64,000 nt of DNA. It comes from Chromatiales bacterium (GTDB lineage: Bacteria > Pseudomonadota > Gammaproteobacteria > Steroidobacterales > GCA-2729495). Position numbers and translations under genes: made by a program. The stretch covers positions 1 through 64,000 of the forward strand of contig PBYE01000050.1 in NCBI GenBank assembly GCA_002729495.1, written 5' to 3'. Below, piece by piece: positions 55,181 through 63,560 of the stretch. Position 1 is the first letter of the stretch. Each line of letters begins with the position of its first letter. Under the pieces are notes generated by a model, which was not told the DNA's origin, ran no database searches, and saw nothing but the letters and a program-made list of their open reading frames with translations.

Positions 55181-55789
55181 TCAGGATTCACCGGCCGGTG
55201 CGGCTGAACGCAGCACCGTCCGAAGAATATCTTCAGTTGAACCCAGTCCTGTGTCAGTGCTGTCGAGCATACGACGCGCCTCGGCAGGTTTGTAGCCAAG
55301 CGCAGTTAAAGCTGTATACGCTTCACGTCGTGGCTCGACATCACCACCGTTTTTGCCGACCGCCGTGATGCTCAGTATGTTTATCTGCTCATCAACACGG
55401 TCTCGCATATCCAGTATGAGTCGCTCGGCCGTCTTGCGGCCTACGCCGGGCAGCTTGGAGAGCGCCGCCTGGTCTTCTTCCTGCACACAGCGAATAAAGC
55501 CATCGACACTTATTCCCGACAGTATGCCCAACGCCAGCTTGGCGCCTACGCGGTTGACCCTGAGCAGGTCCCTGAAGAGCTTGCGTTCGGCCTCGGTCGC
55601 AAAACCGTACAGCGTGTGTTGGTCTTCGCGGACAACCAGGTGCGTGACGAGGTGGATTGTTTCGCCAACCTCCGGTAAGTCGAAACAGGTCGACATCGGC
55701 GCCTCTATTTCGTAACCGATCCCGCTGACGTCAACGACCAGCGTGGGTGGGGTTTTTTCCGCCAGAATTCCGCGCACGAATCCGATCAC
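55181..55789 (-). CDS. ruvA: Holliday junction DNA helicase subunit RuvA
   Basis: A 202-residue junction-binding protein. The start is the GTG at 55789 giving [19 protein letters not shown], with GGAGG seven bases ahead. Helix-hairpin-helix segments [18 protein letters not shown] and [20 protein letters not shown] are visible, and domain III at the C-terminus ([16 protein letters not shown]). GTG overlaps the ruvC stop (GTGA). Length equals E. coli RuvA (203). Confidence 0.97.
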   Translation of the reverse strand: MIGFVRGILAEKTPPTLVVDVSGIGYEIEAPMSTCFDLPEVGETIHLVTHLVVREDQHTLYGFATEAERKLFRDLLRVNRVGAKLALGILSGISVDGFIRCVQEEDQAALSKLPGVGRKTAERLILDMRDRVDEQINILSITAVGKNGGDVEPRREAYTALTALGYKPAEARRMLDSTDTGLGSTEDILRTVLRSAAPAGES

Positions 55790-56295
55790 GACATCGCCTC
55801 CGTCAACAGCAATCCGGTGGTGCGGGTATGTGCATGACACAGCGCTATCCCCAGCGCATCGGATGCGTCCACGGGCAATTCGTCAGCCAGGTTAAGCAGC
55901 ACCCGAACCATGTGCTGTACCTGCTCCTTTTCAGCGTTGCCTTTGCCGACAATGGCTTGTTTCACTTCGCGTGCAGCGTATTCGAATACAGGCATTGCCG
56001 TCCCGAAGGTTGCGCAAATTGCCGCGGCACGCGCCTGGCCAAGCTTAAGTGCACTGTCTGCGTTCCTGGCTACGAACACCCGCTCGATCGCAAGTTCGGC
56101 CGGCCGGTAGTTCTCGATTAATGCCATCGTTTCGGCAAATATGACTTCGAGCCTGGCTGCGCCCTCGTCCGCGTGCAGCGTCTTGATAACCCCCGAAGCG
56201 ACATGCCTGCTTTCCTGTCCGTTGGTATCCAGAAGCCCGTAGCCGGTCACCCGACTGCCCGGGTCGATGCCGAGTACGCGCGTCCAGGGTCTCAC
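55786..56295 (-). CDS. ruvC: Holliday junction resolvase RuvC
   Basis: A 169-residue resolvase that cuts Holliday junctions symmetrically. Catalytic acids: Asp in [14 protein letters not shown], Glu in [11 protein letters not shown] and the Asp pair in [14 protein letters not shown]. Starts at GTG 56295, 12 bp after yebC. Overlaps ruvA by four bases. Confidence 0.97.
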   Translation of the reverse strand: MRPWTRVLGIDPGSRVTGYGLLDTNGQESRHVASGVIKTLHADEGAARLEVIFAETMALIENYRPAELAIERVFVARNADSALKLGQARAAAICATFGTAMPVFEYAAREVKQAIVGKGNAEKEQVQHMVRVLLNLADELPVDASDALGIALCHAHTRTTGLLLTEAMS

Positions 56296-56307
56296 TTGTA
56301 TCGGCCT

Positions 56308-57048
56308 TCAGAGGCTGGCAAGAATTTCATCGGGGATCTCGGCGTTGGAGTGCACACTCTGCACATCATCCAGGTCTTCGAGCATCTCGAGCAGTTTGAC
56401 CATGCTCGAGGCGGCGTTGCTATCCAGTTCGCTGCTCACCGACGGGCGCATGGTGATTTCAGCAATCTCCGCTTTAAGGTCGGCATCCTGCAGGGCCGCC
56501 TGCACGGCCTCGAAGTCCGCGGGCGCGGTCAGTACATCAATCGAACCGTCCGTATCGATGACCACATCTTCAGCGCCCGCCTCGATCGCTGCTTCCATGA
56601 GCCTGTCTTCGTCCGTGCTTGCCGGGAAACTAAAAAGCCCGGTTTTAGTGAAAATGTAAGCGACCGAGCCATCTGCACCCAGGTTTCCGCCAGACTTGCT
56701 GAAAGCATGGCGCACATCTGCGACGGTACGGTTGCGATTGTCGGTCATGCATTCAACCATTACGGCTACTCCGCCCGGACCATAGCCTTCATAGGTGATC
56801 TCTTCATAGTCCACCCCATCCATGTTGCCGCTGCCGCGCTTTATCGCGGATGCGATTTTGTCCTTCGGCAGGCTCTGTGCCCGCGCCTTATCGACTGCCA
56901 GGCGCAAAGCTGCATTGCCCTCCAGGTCGTTCCCTGCCCGCGCCGCGACCGTGATATTACGAATCAGCTTGGTAAACAGTTTGCCGCGCTTCTTGTCCTG
57001 GGCGCCCTTGCGATGCTGAATGTTTGCCCATTTGGAATGGCCAGCCAT
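56308..57048 (-). CDS. yebC: YebC/PmpR family protein
   Basis: A 246-residue protein with the family N-terminus [20 protein letters not shown] and [20 protein letters not shown]. The family is annotated as transcriptional regulators, and recent work on relatives shows a role in translation of proline-rich stretches. First gene of the yebC-ruvC-ruvA-ruvB unit, as in E. coli. Confidence 0.96.
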   Translation of the reverse strand: MAGHSKWANIQHRKGAQDKKRGKLFTKLIRNITVAARAGNDLEGNAALRLAVDKARAQSLPKDKIASAIKRGSGNMDGVDYEEITYEGYGPGGVAVMVECMTDNRNRTVADVRHAFSKSGGNLGADGSVAYIFTKTGLFSFPASTDEDRLMEAAIEAGAEDVVIDTDGSIDVLTAPADFEAVQAALQDADLKAEIAEITMRPSVSSELDSNAASSMVKLLEMLEDLDDVQSVHSNAEIPDEILASL

Positions 57049-57065
57049 GTAGTCCAGTTCCGGTA

Positions 57066-57623
57066 TCAGAAACGCAGGTTCACGCCAAAATGAATGCCAT
57101 TGTCGAACAGCCGATCAGAATCGTTATCGAACTCGCCCTTTACGTAACGCGCGCCAATGTAGATATCACCGGTTTTCATCAGGTTGTAAGCAAGCCGCAC
57201 TGTGTAGTCTTCGTAGCGCTCCAGGTCCAGCGTGGTCAGAATATCCGGGCCTAAGTAAACATCCGCCCTGAGCGATAAGCGGTTGCGGTACGGGAAGGTG
57301 TATTTCAGGTAGCCGCCTACCGCCAGCGGAATGCCGTTTTGACCGGAAGAGTCGCCATCAACGTAACCGGTGCGGGCACCGAGCCCCGCCTGCAGCGGGT
57401 TCTCGCCGTCCGACGCATAGCCGGCCTGGTAGAGAGTGAAGCTGAAAATAGTGCCTTCGTCACTATTGTTTAGCACGCCGAATTCCGACTGCAGATCAGT
57501 GTCGCGAAAATCCTGTGCATAGAAAGCACGTATCGCATCATCGTTAAAACTGAGGTCAATTTCGCCGGCTGTGGCATTGGAGCACAGCAGGACGGTGGCC
57601 AGCAGACCAGTGAGGGTTTTCAT
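57066..57623 (-). CDS. YfaZ-like outer membrane beta-barrel protein
   Basis: A 185-residue protein with a signal peptide ([20 protein letters not shown]) and alternating beta strands ending in the aromatic HFGVNLRF, the C-terminal signature of outer membrane proteins. [20 protein letters not shown] and [20 protein letters not shown] are typical of the YfaZ family. The ATG at 57623, with GGAG ahead, fits the signal peptide. Ends 17 bp before yebC on the same strand. Confidence 0.85.
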   Translation of the reverse strand: MKTLTGLLATVLLCSNATAGEIDLSFNDDAIRAFYAQDFRDTDLQSEFGVLNNSDEGTIFSFTLYQAGYASDGENPLQAGLGARTGYVDGDSSGQNGIPLAVGGYLKYTFPYRNRLSLRADVYLGPDILTTLDLERYEDYTVRLAYNLMKTGDIYIGARYVKGEFDNDSDRLFDNGIHFGVNLRF

Positions 57624-57690
57624 GCGCATACTCCAGAACAACAACGCGGCCATAATACCGCCAATAGCCCGCGGCAACTAGCAGTCTGCT

Positions 57691-57745
57691 GAAAAACCCA
57701 CAGCCGGTACGATCCCGCGTTAAGAACCGGCTCACAATGCTCATG
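57691..57745. repeat. dispersed intergenic repeat, copy 2
   Basis: GAAAAACCCACAGCCGGTAC with GATCCCGCGTTAAGAACCGG and CTCACAATGCTCATG matches 26511-26564 at about 80 percent. Preceded by GCAGTCTGCT. No gene occurs in 57678-57807. Confidence 0.6.
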
Positions 57746-57807
57746 CGAGAGTTTTTGAGCGGGCTGTAAGTCGCGAGTCCTGCGGCGCGATGGCTGGAAA
57801 AGGGGTG

Positions 57808-58425
57808 TCAGGTCAACCGGGCACCGGCGACTTCAACCAGCAGGTAGACCTCATAGATCAGCAGGCAGGCGTAGATTCCGGCCAGTCCTTCCAGAATGCG
57901 TCGTACCGGCACAAAACCGGCCAGCCTGAAGCGGGCCAGAGCGGCCAGCACGATGACTCCCGAACCGGTAGAGGCATACTTGACGGCAAGAAACGTTCCG
58001 CTGTCGCTCTGAATCAGCGCCTGCATAAACCAGTTAACTTCTTCCCCGCCCAGCACGAGCAGGTGCAGAGTGAACCAGGCATCCACGCAGCTCATCAGAA
58101 CGATGCTCATGGACAGCAGGAAAAGCCCCGAATCATGCCAGTCGAGCACGAATACCTGGTCATCGGCAGGTCGCCGGTTCAAGCGGCGCCTGGGGTGCAG
58201 GGCTCCGTGAAACAATGATCTGACTGTCTGGATTCTTCTGTCGTACGTGGTGGCTCTTCGCTCCACACCTTCCCCTTTGGCCGCCTCAATGGCAGCTACT
58301 GCGCCGGTCCTGTGCCCGGCTATTCCGCTTGAATGCCCACCGCTGCAGCGCGTTGGATCAATGCCGGGTCGATTATAGGGGCTATAGAACTTCTTTAAGC
58401 TATTGAATTCCCGCATTATGTCCAC
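57808..58425 (-). CDS. DUF5658-type membrane protein
   Basis: A 205-residue protein: an Arg-rich soluble N-terminus of about 90 residues, then three or four membrane helices. LSMSIVLMSCVDAWFTLHLL, GGEEVNWFMQALI (the conserved G-E-N.hM pattern), FLAVKYASTGSGVIVLAAL and GIYACLLIYEVYLLVEVAG match the DUF5658 layout (Asp in helix 1, Lys in helix 2). Function unknown. It stands alone. Confidence 0.7.
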   Translation of the reverse strand: MDIMREFNSLKKFYSPYNRPGIDPTRCSGGHSSGIAGHRTGAVAAIEAAKGEGVERRATTYDRRIQTVRSLFHGALHPRRRLNRRPADDQVFVLDWHDSGLFLLSMSIVLMSCVDAWFTLHLLVLGGEEVNWFMQALIQSDSGTFLAVKYASTGSGVIVLAALARFRLAGFVPVRRILEGLAGIYACLLIYEVYLLVEVAGARLT

Positions 58426-58505
58426 CGCTGCCGCTACCCCGGATGACTTATGCAGGCATACAGGTGGTCAGCTAATTTGCATGCTGACCCACAGACGGTT
58501 GGCGC

Positions 58506-58534
58506 AAAAAAAAGCCGGGCCGAAGCCCGACTTT
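58506..58534 (-). terminator. intrinsic terminator of the VPLPA-CTERM gene
   Basis: On the minus strand AAAGTCGGGC, loop TTCG and GCCCGGCTTT form a stem followed by TTTTT. It lies 44 bp after the stop of the surface protein gene. Confidence 0.85.
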
Positions 58535-58577
58535 GCTTTTGCGGGGTCAAAAGCCTTTTGGGGTCAAAAGTCTGTAT

Positions 58578-59330
58578 CTAGCCCGGGAGCCCGTATACCT
58601 CCCCGAACCTTGCGTTGTTCCGATGCCTCATCCAGCCCAGCATCGCTATCGCCGAAATGAATAACCATGCCGCAGGCGGCAGAGGCACGACGGAGTCGGC
58701 AAACCTGACGGGCGCTGTCGACGGATCCATTGGCCAGATATCCTTGAAATTCGGGTTATCGGACAGGCCCATGACCTCGGCAATCAAAAGAGCGCAGGGC
58801 CTTTCCAATATCCCGTCAGGGTAGCTCTCCCCAGGGCTACACGCCGGCAGGTAGTCTTCCGGCGTATCGCCGTCAACACCGAATATTGAGAAGTTCAGGG
58901 TGGTCTTGAGGTAATCGCCTGTTAAAAAGGCATCAAAGAGTTCGAATTCAAGCCAGTCGTCCCAGCCGCCATCATCCTGGCTTACACCCCATTCGAGCGG
59001 AAGGAGCAGGTTTGCAAGCGTTGCTCCCGAGTCACCAAAGTTGAATTTGAATGCACTGATGCCGAAGTTGTCCCAGTCTGGAACGAGGTTGTGCAGTGGG
59101 CCAAGTGTCGCCAGGCTGAAATCAATGTCGCCGTTGTTACCATCACGGACGGTTACTTCGAGGTAGTTGGTGCCGTCCGGAAAAACTGTCTGGTTATTAG
59201 ACAGATTCATAAATACGCTGACACTCGAAGCATTGGCTTGCGTCGAGATTGCAAGCGCGATACAGGCCAGTACATTAAAGACCAGTGCTTTACTGAAACA
59301 ACGTATACCTTTGGTTGAAAGAAACTCCAT
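58578..59330 (-). CDS. secreted protein with VPLPA/PEP-CTERM-type sorting signal
   Basis: A 250-residue exported protein: signal peptide (ALVFNVLACIALAISTQANA), a beta-rich middle without cysteine pairs except near SPGESYPDG, and a C-terminal tripartite signal with VVPLPPAAWLFISAIAMLGW then MRHRNNARF. This is the VPLPA variant recognised by exosortase/EpsH systems for surface or exopolysaccharide-linked delivery. No exosortase gene is in the window. The basic cluster is followed by 10 extra residues, longer than usual. The ATG at 59330 has GGAG eight bases ahead. Confidence 0.8.
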   Translation of the reverse strand: MEFLSTKGIRCFSKALVFNVLACIALAISTQANASSVSVFMNLSNNQTVFPDGTNYLEVTVRDGNNGDIDFSLATLGPLHNLVPDWDNFGISAFKFNFGDSGATLANLLLPLEWGVSQDDGGWDDWLEFELFDAFLTGDYLKTTLNFSIFGVDGDTPEDYLPACSPGESYPDGILERPCALLIAEVMGLSDNPNFKDIWPMDPSTAPVRFADSVVPLPPAAWLFISAIAMLGWMRHRNNARFGEVYGLPG

Positions 59331-59404
59331 TCCTGCTTCTCCACTGTAGTTTTCGCTTATAAACAGATAGCGGCGATTTCCGGTCGCCACGCGCTATTCA
59401 TTCG

Positions 59405-59480
59405 CCTGTACAGCCCGGGGAGATAAGATGAGAAACCCTGTAGCTCGGCACCGTCCCGAACCGGCGGTGCTGCGAACTTA
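59405..59480 (-). ncRNA. candidate structured 5' leader of the VPLPA-CTERM gene
   Basis: In the 265-bp gap ahead of the surface protein gene, the minus strand has two possible stems: GCACCG / CGGTGC (59448-59470) and CTGTA / TACAG (59409-59442), with GAGCTACAGGGTTTCTC between. The GGGACGGTGCCGAGCTACAG portion is faintly like the core of c-di-GMP-I (GEMM) riboswitches but does not keep all consensus positions. Low confidence. Confidence 0.25.
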
Positions 59481-59595
59481 AGATCGTCTTTCCTTCCCTT
59501 ACTGTACTTACACCCCTACTACTGGCGTCCTGCGGTCGTTCTTTAACGGCTTTGGTCTATTGTTGCTTTGCTGTTTCTGGTCTTGCGTAATCCTG

Positions 59596-60486
59596 TTACT
59601 TAATCCCGACTAATCCGTGCGAAGGGAATACTCGCGGGCTCTTCACACAGGGGCAGGGGGGCGAGGTATCCGCAGTCTGCTGTTGAGGTACTGCAGCTGG
59701 CTCGAGCTGTCGCTCAAGACGTTCAAGGCGCTCGGCAATATCGGTAAGCCTCACATCGACCGACTTCTCCGACCGTTTGTGCTGTCTGTCTGTTTTGTGC
59801 GCGTGATCGCTGGCACCATTTTTTGTGTCGTTCGCTTGGCGCTCCATTTTGTGCAGTACCCCTCCAAGCAAACCAATATCTTCCGGTTGCGGCGTATGGC
59901 CTGGTACCTGGCCCGAAGCGCCTCCGCTAAGCCAGCTGACGTTCCAGCTTGAGTTGGACTCATCGGCATCGGTATGTGCGTGGCCGTTGCCGTTCGTTTT
60001 CGAATGCGTACGGGCAATTTGTTGGTTTTCGTTGACAAGCTCCGTGATATCGAGAACCGCCCCAATCGGGTAACGGCCAGCGTCAACGCCATTAATCTGT
60101 GCGGGGCTGAGGCTATCGAGCGCCTCCTGGATGCTTTCCGGTGCCACCATCGGAAACAGCGCAACGAGTTGCATGCAGACGCGTAAGCGCCGGGTTTCGT
60201 CGATCAGGGATTGTTCATTTTTCAGCCTCGCCAGGCGATATATGTCGCGGGCCGATAATTGCCCCAGGAAGGCCGACAGGGCCTTGAGGTTCGGAAATTC
60301 CTTTTTCATCAGCGTGCGGATACGAGGTACCAGCTGCAGTACGTCAACATCAGACTGCGGATACCTCGCCCCCCTGCCCCTGTGTGAGGGGCCCGCGAGT
60401 ATTCCCTTCGCGATGTAGTCACTGATGGTTCGTCTCGTGAACCCGGACATCTGTTCCAGCTCACTTACGGTGTAAGTGCGGATCAT
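59596..60486 (-). CDS. MerR-type transcriptional regulator with an inverted-repeat-derived C-terminus
   Basis: A 296-residue protein. Residues about 3-70 are a MerR helix-turn-helix and wing (TVSELEQMSGFTRRTISDYI, HRGRGARYPQSDVDVLQLVP). The middle has helices then a long low-complexity His/Asn/Thr/Glu linker, a coiled coil (LTDIAERLERLERQLEP) and a Cys/Pro tail. The tail codons (59619-59700) are the reverse complement of the wing codons (60330-60411), so the present C-terminus probably arose from an inverted duplication. The ATG at 60486, with GGGGGAAG ahead, is preferred to a GTG five codons earlier. Target genes unknown. Confidence 0.75.
   Translation of the reverse strand: MIRTYTVSELEQMSGFTRRTISDYIAKGILAGPSHRGRGARYPQSDVDVLQLVPRIRTLMKKEFPNLKALSAFLGQLSARDIYRLARLKNEQSLIDETRRLRVCMQLVALFPMVAPESIQEALDSLSPAQINGVDAGRYPIGAVLDITELVNENQQIARTHSKTNGNGHAHTDADESNSSWNVSWLSGGASGQVPGHTPQPEDIGLLGGVLHKMERQANDTKNGASDHAHKTDRQHKRSEKSVDVRLTDIAERLERLERQLEPAAVPQQQTADTSPPCPCVKSPRVFPSHGLVGIK
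59619..59700 (+). repeat. 82-bp inverted repeat, left copy
   Basis: Matches the reverse complement of 60330-60411 at 78 of 82 positions. Read on the plus strand it still encodes the MerR wing (AKGILAGSSHRGRGARYPQS), while as part of the regulator gene it is read antisense. Confidence 0.9.
60330..60411 (-). repeat. 82-bp inverted repeat, right copy
   Basis: Encodes AKGILAGPSHRGRGARYPQS and the following residues of the MerR-type wing in the sense direction of the gene. Partner of 59619-59700; 629 bp lie between the two. Confidence 0.9.
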
Positions 60487-60804
60487 TTGGACTTCCCCCA
60501 CCTGAATAACGCAAAAATTTCCATGATTGTCTGCTGATATTACTCATTAAAAATATTTAATAAACCATTGAAAACTTGTTTATAAAATATCTTTATCTTT
60601 TCAGTAGCAAAATATACTACCACAAGTCAGTAATAAAAAGCTGTTTTTTTCGTAAATTGAATGCGAACTTTTGCCGAGTTAATTCTTTTTGCATTGCTTC
60701 CAATTTTTTTTGGCCTGGCGATCCGGTGCAACTCTGCGTATCTGGCACGCACACCCGGTTGCCCGTAAGCTGCAAAGCGGCTTCGACAACAGGCGACAAA
60801 AACG
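60487..60804. other. AT-rich divergent intergenic region
   Basis: 318 bp between the MerR-type gene (minus) and the DUF1838 gene (plus). The stretch 60530-60720 is clearly AT-richer than the surroundings (for example AAATATTTAATAAACC and TTTATAAAATATCTTTATC). It should hold both promoters. No gene, repeat or RNA was recognised in it. Confidence 0.5.
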
Positions 60805-61680
60805 ATGGACCGGCGAAAATTTATGTTAAGTGGCGCCCTGCTCCCCCTGGCCGGTGCCGTAACGCCGCATGCCGCAAGTCGTGGAATTCCGCCCGCATCA
60901 CTTGCCCCGGGTCAGGAGACACTGCTGGCCTGGATGAAACTGGCAGGCGCACTCGATGACCGGTTGGTGATCTGGTGGATGGAAGGCGTGCGCTATGGCG
61001 TCGTCGATTCTTTTTCGCGGACGCTTTACGGGATGAAGATCGGCCTGTTCCAGCGCTACTTTCCGCAACCGGGCGGTTACTGGAAACTGGCGATGTTTGA
61101 GCTGACCTATTACACCGACCTCACGACAGGCCGGTTGCTGGAGCGCTACGACAACCCGTATACAGGCAAGACCAATACAGTCCGGCATGTGCGCCTGGGG
61201 CCGGAGATCCGTCACCAGACCATTGACGGGCAACTCGCCGATCCGGACGACCAGGCCATGCAGGAATACCTGCACGATTATTCAACAACCCTGGGGCCGG
61301 CAATCATCAGTGGTGACTCGCTGTGGATTCCGACCTCGGTCCGGGCGCGTATCGTTTTCCCGGGACCGAAGGCGCCGGAGATCAAGATCAGTCACTACAC
61401 CACCGCGATGGGTTCGCTCGAAGATGCACGGAATCCGGAGCTTGTCTCTGCGCCCTGCTCGCTGGCGTTTCAGAATGTTTTGAAGTGGGAGCCGTGGATG
61501 CAGATGGGTGACCATCGCGGGCACCTCATGAGTAAAGCAGCGGGCCGCAAACTCGAACGTATAGAGGATATGCCGTCCGACTACCTCGAAATGGCCTACA
61601 AGGTGCACCCGAGACTGATAGAGGATCCCATGGCTACGCTGGCCGGCAAGGTGGCAGAGATCCGGGGCGAGGACCCTTAG
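60805..61680 (+). CDS. DUF1838 family protein with Tat-type signal
   Basis: A 291-residue protein. MDRRKFMLSGALLPLAGAV is a twin-arginine-like signal (RRKF). The mature part shows the DUF1838 pattern: WMEGVRYGVVDSFSRTLYGM, YFPQPGGYWKLAMFELTYYT and NPYTGKTNTVRHVRLGP. Family function is unknown; members often sit with sterol or aromatic catabolism genes. Followed after 5 bp by the HicB-like gene. Confidence 0.82.
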   Translation: MDRRKFMLSGALLPLAGAVTPHAASRGIPPASLAPGQETLLAWMKLAGALDDRLVIWWMEGVRYGVVDSFSRTLYGMKIGLFQRYFPQPGGYWKLAMFELTYYTDLTTGRLLERYDNPYTGKTNTVRHVRLGPEIRHQTIDGQLADPDDQAMQEYLHDYSTTLGPAIISGDSLWIPTSVRARIVFPGPKAPEIKISHYTTAMGSLEDARNPELVSAPCSLAFQNVLKWEPWMQMGDHRGHLMSKAAGRKLERIEDMPSDYLEMAYKVHPRLIEDPMATLAGKVAEIRGEDP

Positions 61681-61685
61681 GCGCC

Positions 61686-61985
61686 GTGCTGATTCCGGTC
61701 GTTATTCAAAAAGAAGCTGACGGGCAGTTCAGGGGAACGGTGCCCGATTTACCCGGCTGCGAAGCTACGGGCGCGGAACTGGGTCCGGCCCTGACACGCG
61801 TGCATCTAAAAATCGAGGGCCGTATTTCCGAACTGCTTATCGCCGGAGAAACGTTGCCCGAGCCGAACACGCTGGATGCGATCCGGCAACGACCTGAAAA
61901 CCGTGAACTTGCCTGCTACGAAATCCATATCAACCTGACACACCTGCGTGCGGTCGCAAGGCACCAGGCCGGCAGACAGGTTTAG
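61686..61985 (+). CDS. orphan HicB-like protein
   Basis: A 99-residue protein starting with GTG. IPVVIQKEADGQFRGTVPDL and PGCEATGAELGPALTRVHLK is the HicB partial RNase-H-like fold (PDLPGC motif) of type II antitoxins. No HicA toxin (short, GHxxR/K HicA-type) is adjacent, and the protein has a short C-terminus without a clear DNA-binding helix-turn-helix. It may be a solitary regulator or remnant of a toxin-antitoxin pair. Confidence 0.7.
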   Translation: MLIPVVIQKEADGQFRGTVPDLPGCEATGAELGPALTRVHLKIEGRISELLIAGETLPEPNTLDAIRQRPENRELACYEIHINLTHLRAVARHQAGRQV

Positions 61986-62010
61986 CTGATCTCTCTCGAG
62001 CCAAGCCGGA

Positions 62011-62379
62011 TTAACTGGAAACGTGCAACTGCATCTTTCTCGCCGCCGCCCACGACCCGGCCTGAAAATAGTGTTCTTCCGTAATCGTTCGCGTGTAGTG
62101 GATTATATCGGTCAGCGGGGACTGCGGCCGGTGCACTTCGAAATAGATTACAAGCGTGTGTAACCCCGGCGAGAGCTTGGCCAATAGCGGTTTGATGTGC
62201 TTTAAATCCGCGGTACCGCGCAGGCCTACATCCCGTCCGTCGATCGAAGCAACGATGCAGGCCTGATCCCAGTCCATCACGGCCATGTCCTTTTCGGCAG
62301 CTTTGCCAAAGCGTATGACCGTGGCGCCGGAGCAAGCGGTCAGGATGGAACACAACAGCAAAATAGAAACGCGCAACAT
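62011..62379 (-). CDS. small predicted lipoprotein
   Basis: A 122-residue protein with a lipoprotein signal (RVSILLLCSILTACSGA, lipobox LTAC, Cys 16). The mature part contains a short beta-rich domain (QACIVASIDGRDVGLRGTAD, PGLHTLVIYFEVHRPQ). No family recognised. Convergent with the HicB-like gene, upstream of the tRNA-Arg fragment on the same strand. Confidence 0.65.
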   Translation of the reverse strand: MLRVSILLLCSILTACSGATVIRFGKAAEKDMAVMDWDQACIVASIDGRDVGLRGTADLKHIKPLLAKLSPGLHTLVIYFEVHRPQSPLTDIIHYTRTITEEHYFQAGSWAAARKMQLHVSS

Positions 62380-62434
62380 CGCGTTGAAGTCGCCGACGAT
62401 AGTTGAGGCGCCTATTTTAACAGGTGGGAAACTG

Positions 62435-62480
62435 GTGCCCCGACCATGATTCGAACATGGGACCTTCCGCTTAGGAGGCG
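62435..62480 (-). repeat. 3' half of a tRNA-Arg (anticodon CCU), likely attachment-site fragment
   Basis: Minus-strand sequence with anticodon loop TCCTAAG (anticodon CCU), anticodon 3' stem, variable loop, T-arm (ATGTTCGAATCAT), acceptor 3' strand TCGGGGCA and CCA. The 5' half (acceptor GCCCCGA and D-arm) is missing; instead the 29-bp repeat GCGTGCAATCTGCGCAGGAT begins. As for an integrated island, the missing part would face higher coordinates. Confidence 0.75.
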
Positions 62481-62602
62481 TGCAATCTGCGCAGGATGCG
62501 CTTAGCTGGCAAGGGTTTCAGTAACTGCCCTACTCTTTTGCATCGTATTTGCAATTGTCTGCAGCCTTACCGAGCGTGCAATCTGCGCAGGATGCGCTTA
62601 GC
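62478..62602. repeat. pair of 29-bp direct repeats at the tRNA-Arg fragment
   Basis: GCGTGCAATCTGCGCAGGAT plus GCGCTTAGC occurs at 62478-62506 and again at 62574-62602, 96 bp apart. The second copy runs into the end of the metallo-beta-lactamase-fold gene (stop at 62598). Likely a product of integration or recombination at this edge. Confidence 0.8.
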
Positions 62603-63560
62603 GTCCTGTTTCAATATAGGAGGCCACCCGGCGGAGAAGAATCCACATTTCATCAGGTTCAAACCCGGATCTGATCTTGTCCACAAACTCATTCTGAAAC
62701 TGCTTATCAGCTAAGATCCGATCGGGCGCTTCATAAACGCTTGCCCCCCGCTCCATTTCATCTCTTACAAAAGCAAAGAGCATTTCCCAAAATAGAGCCT
62801 TGTCTCCAATGGCTTTGGCAGGCCCGGTGGAGGCCGCAGGGATCATACTGCCGTCATCTCCAATATCTAAGGCAAGGTGGCCGCTCACGACTGTCTCAAC
62901 CCCTTCACGCGCCATCAATGCTTCCGTTGCTCTGAGGAATTGAGGCATGTTGTGCAGGTTATCATCCGGCATGGTCGGGTTATATTCCATGAACCAGCCC
63001 TTTGGCACGCTGCCAATATCAACCACAAACAACATGTTGGCAGGCTTCGCAATCATCACCACCATGCAATCGTCATGGCTGGGACCAAAATAGTGCATGT
63101 CGAGAGAATGGTCCCCGAGCTTAATGCTGTATTTCTCTTTGAACGTAATATCAGGCGGTACAACATCAGGGTGAGGTGTTTCTTTTATATTGGTCGCACA
63201 TCTTTCCTGGGCAACCACCTTGGCACCTTCATCTTTAAAGATCTGTCCTCCGGAAACGTGATCCCAATGCGAGTGCGAGTAGGCAACAAATTTCACAGGC
63301 TGATCTGTGATCGTGAAAATCTGCTCACGCAGTATTTTGGCTTTATCGGAGCTGAGAGGGTCCGTAACGATGACACCCTCTGATGTCACGAGGAAAATGT
63401 TCCGATAGCCACCTGCGCGAAATGCATACAGTCCGTCGCCAAGGTTTTCGAGCTCCGTGGGGGCAAGACCAGGTATAAATTGAGCTGAGGTAGAACTTGC
63501 CCAGGATATGAGGCTGCAGAGCAGTATAAGGGTGAATGGTGCGACTGAGGTCCGTTTCAC
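62598..63560 (-). CDS. exported metallo-beta-lactamase-fold hydrolase (island gene)
   Basis: A 320-residue protein with a signal peptide (FTLILLCSLISWASSTSA). The metal motif is SHSHWDHVSGG, with further ligands in FGPSHDDCMV and VVSGHLALDIGD. Codon use is more AT-rich than in the core genes to the left. GTG start overlaps the TAG of the upstream gene by one base, so the two are coupled. Its 3' end overlaps a 29-bp repeat. Substrate unknown. Confidence 0.85.
   Translation of the reverse strand: MKRTSVAPFTLILLCSLISWASSTSAQFIPGLAPTELENLGDGLYAFRAGGYRNIFLVTSEGVIVTDPLSSDKAKILREQIFTITDQPVKFVAYSHSHWDHVSGGQIFKDEGAKVVAQERCATNIKETPHPDVVPPDITFKEKYSIKLGDHSLDMHYFGPSHDDCMVVMIAKPANMLFVVDIGSVPKGWFMEYNPTMPDDNLHNMPQFLRATEALMAREGVETVVSGHLALDIGDDGSMIPAASTGPAKAIGDKALFWEMLFAFVRDEMERGASVYEAPDRILADKQFQNEFVDKIRSGFEPDEMWILLRRVASYIETGR

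Noticed and set aside
62478-62602. 29-bp direct repeats as a CRISPR array
   Set aside because: Repeat length would fit, but there are only two copies separated by 67 bases and no cas genes; they sit at a tRNA fragment and fit an integration footprint better.
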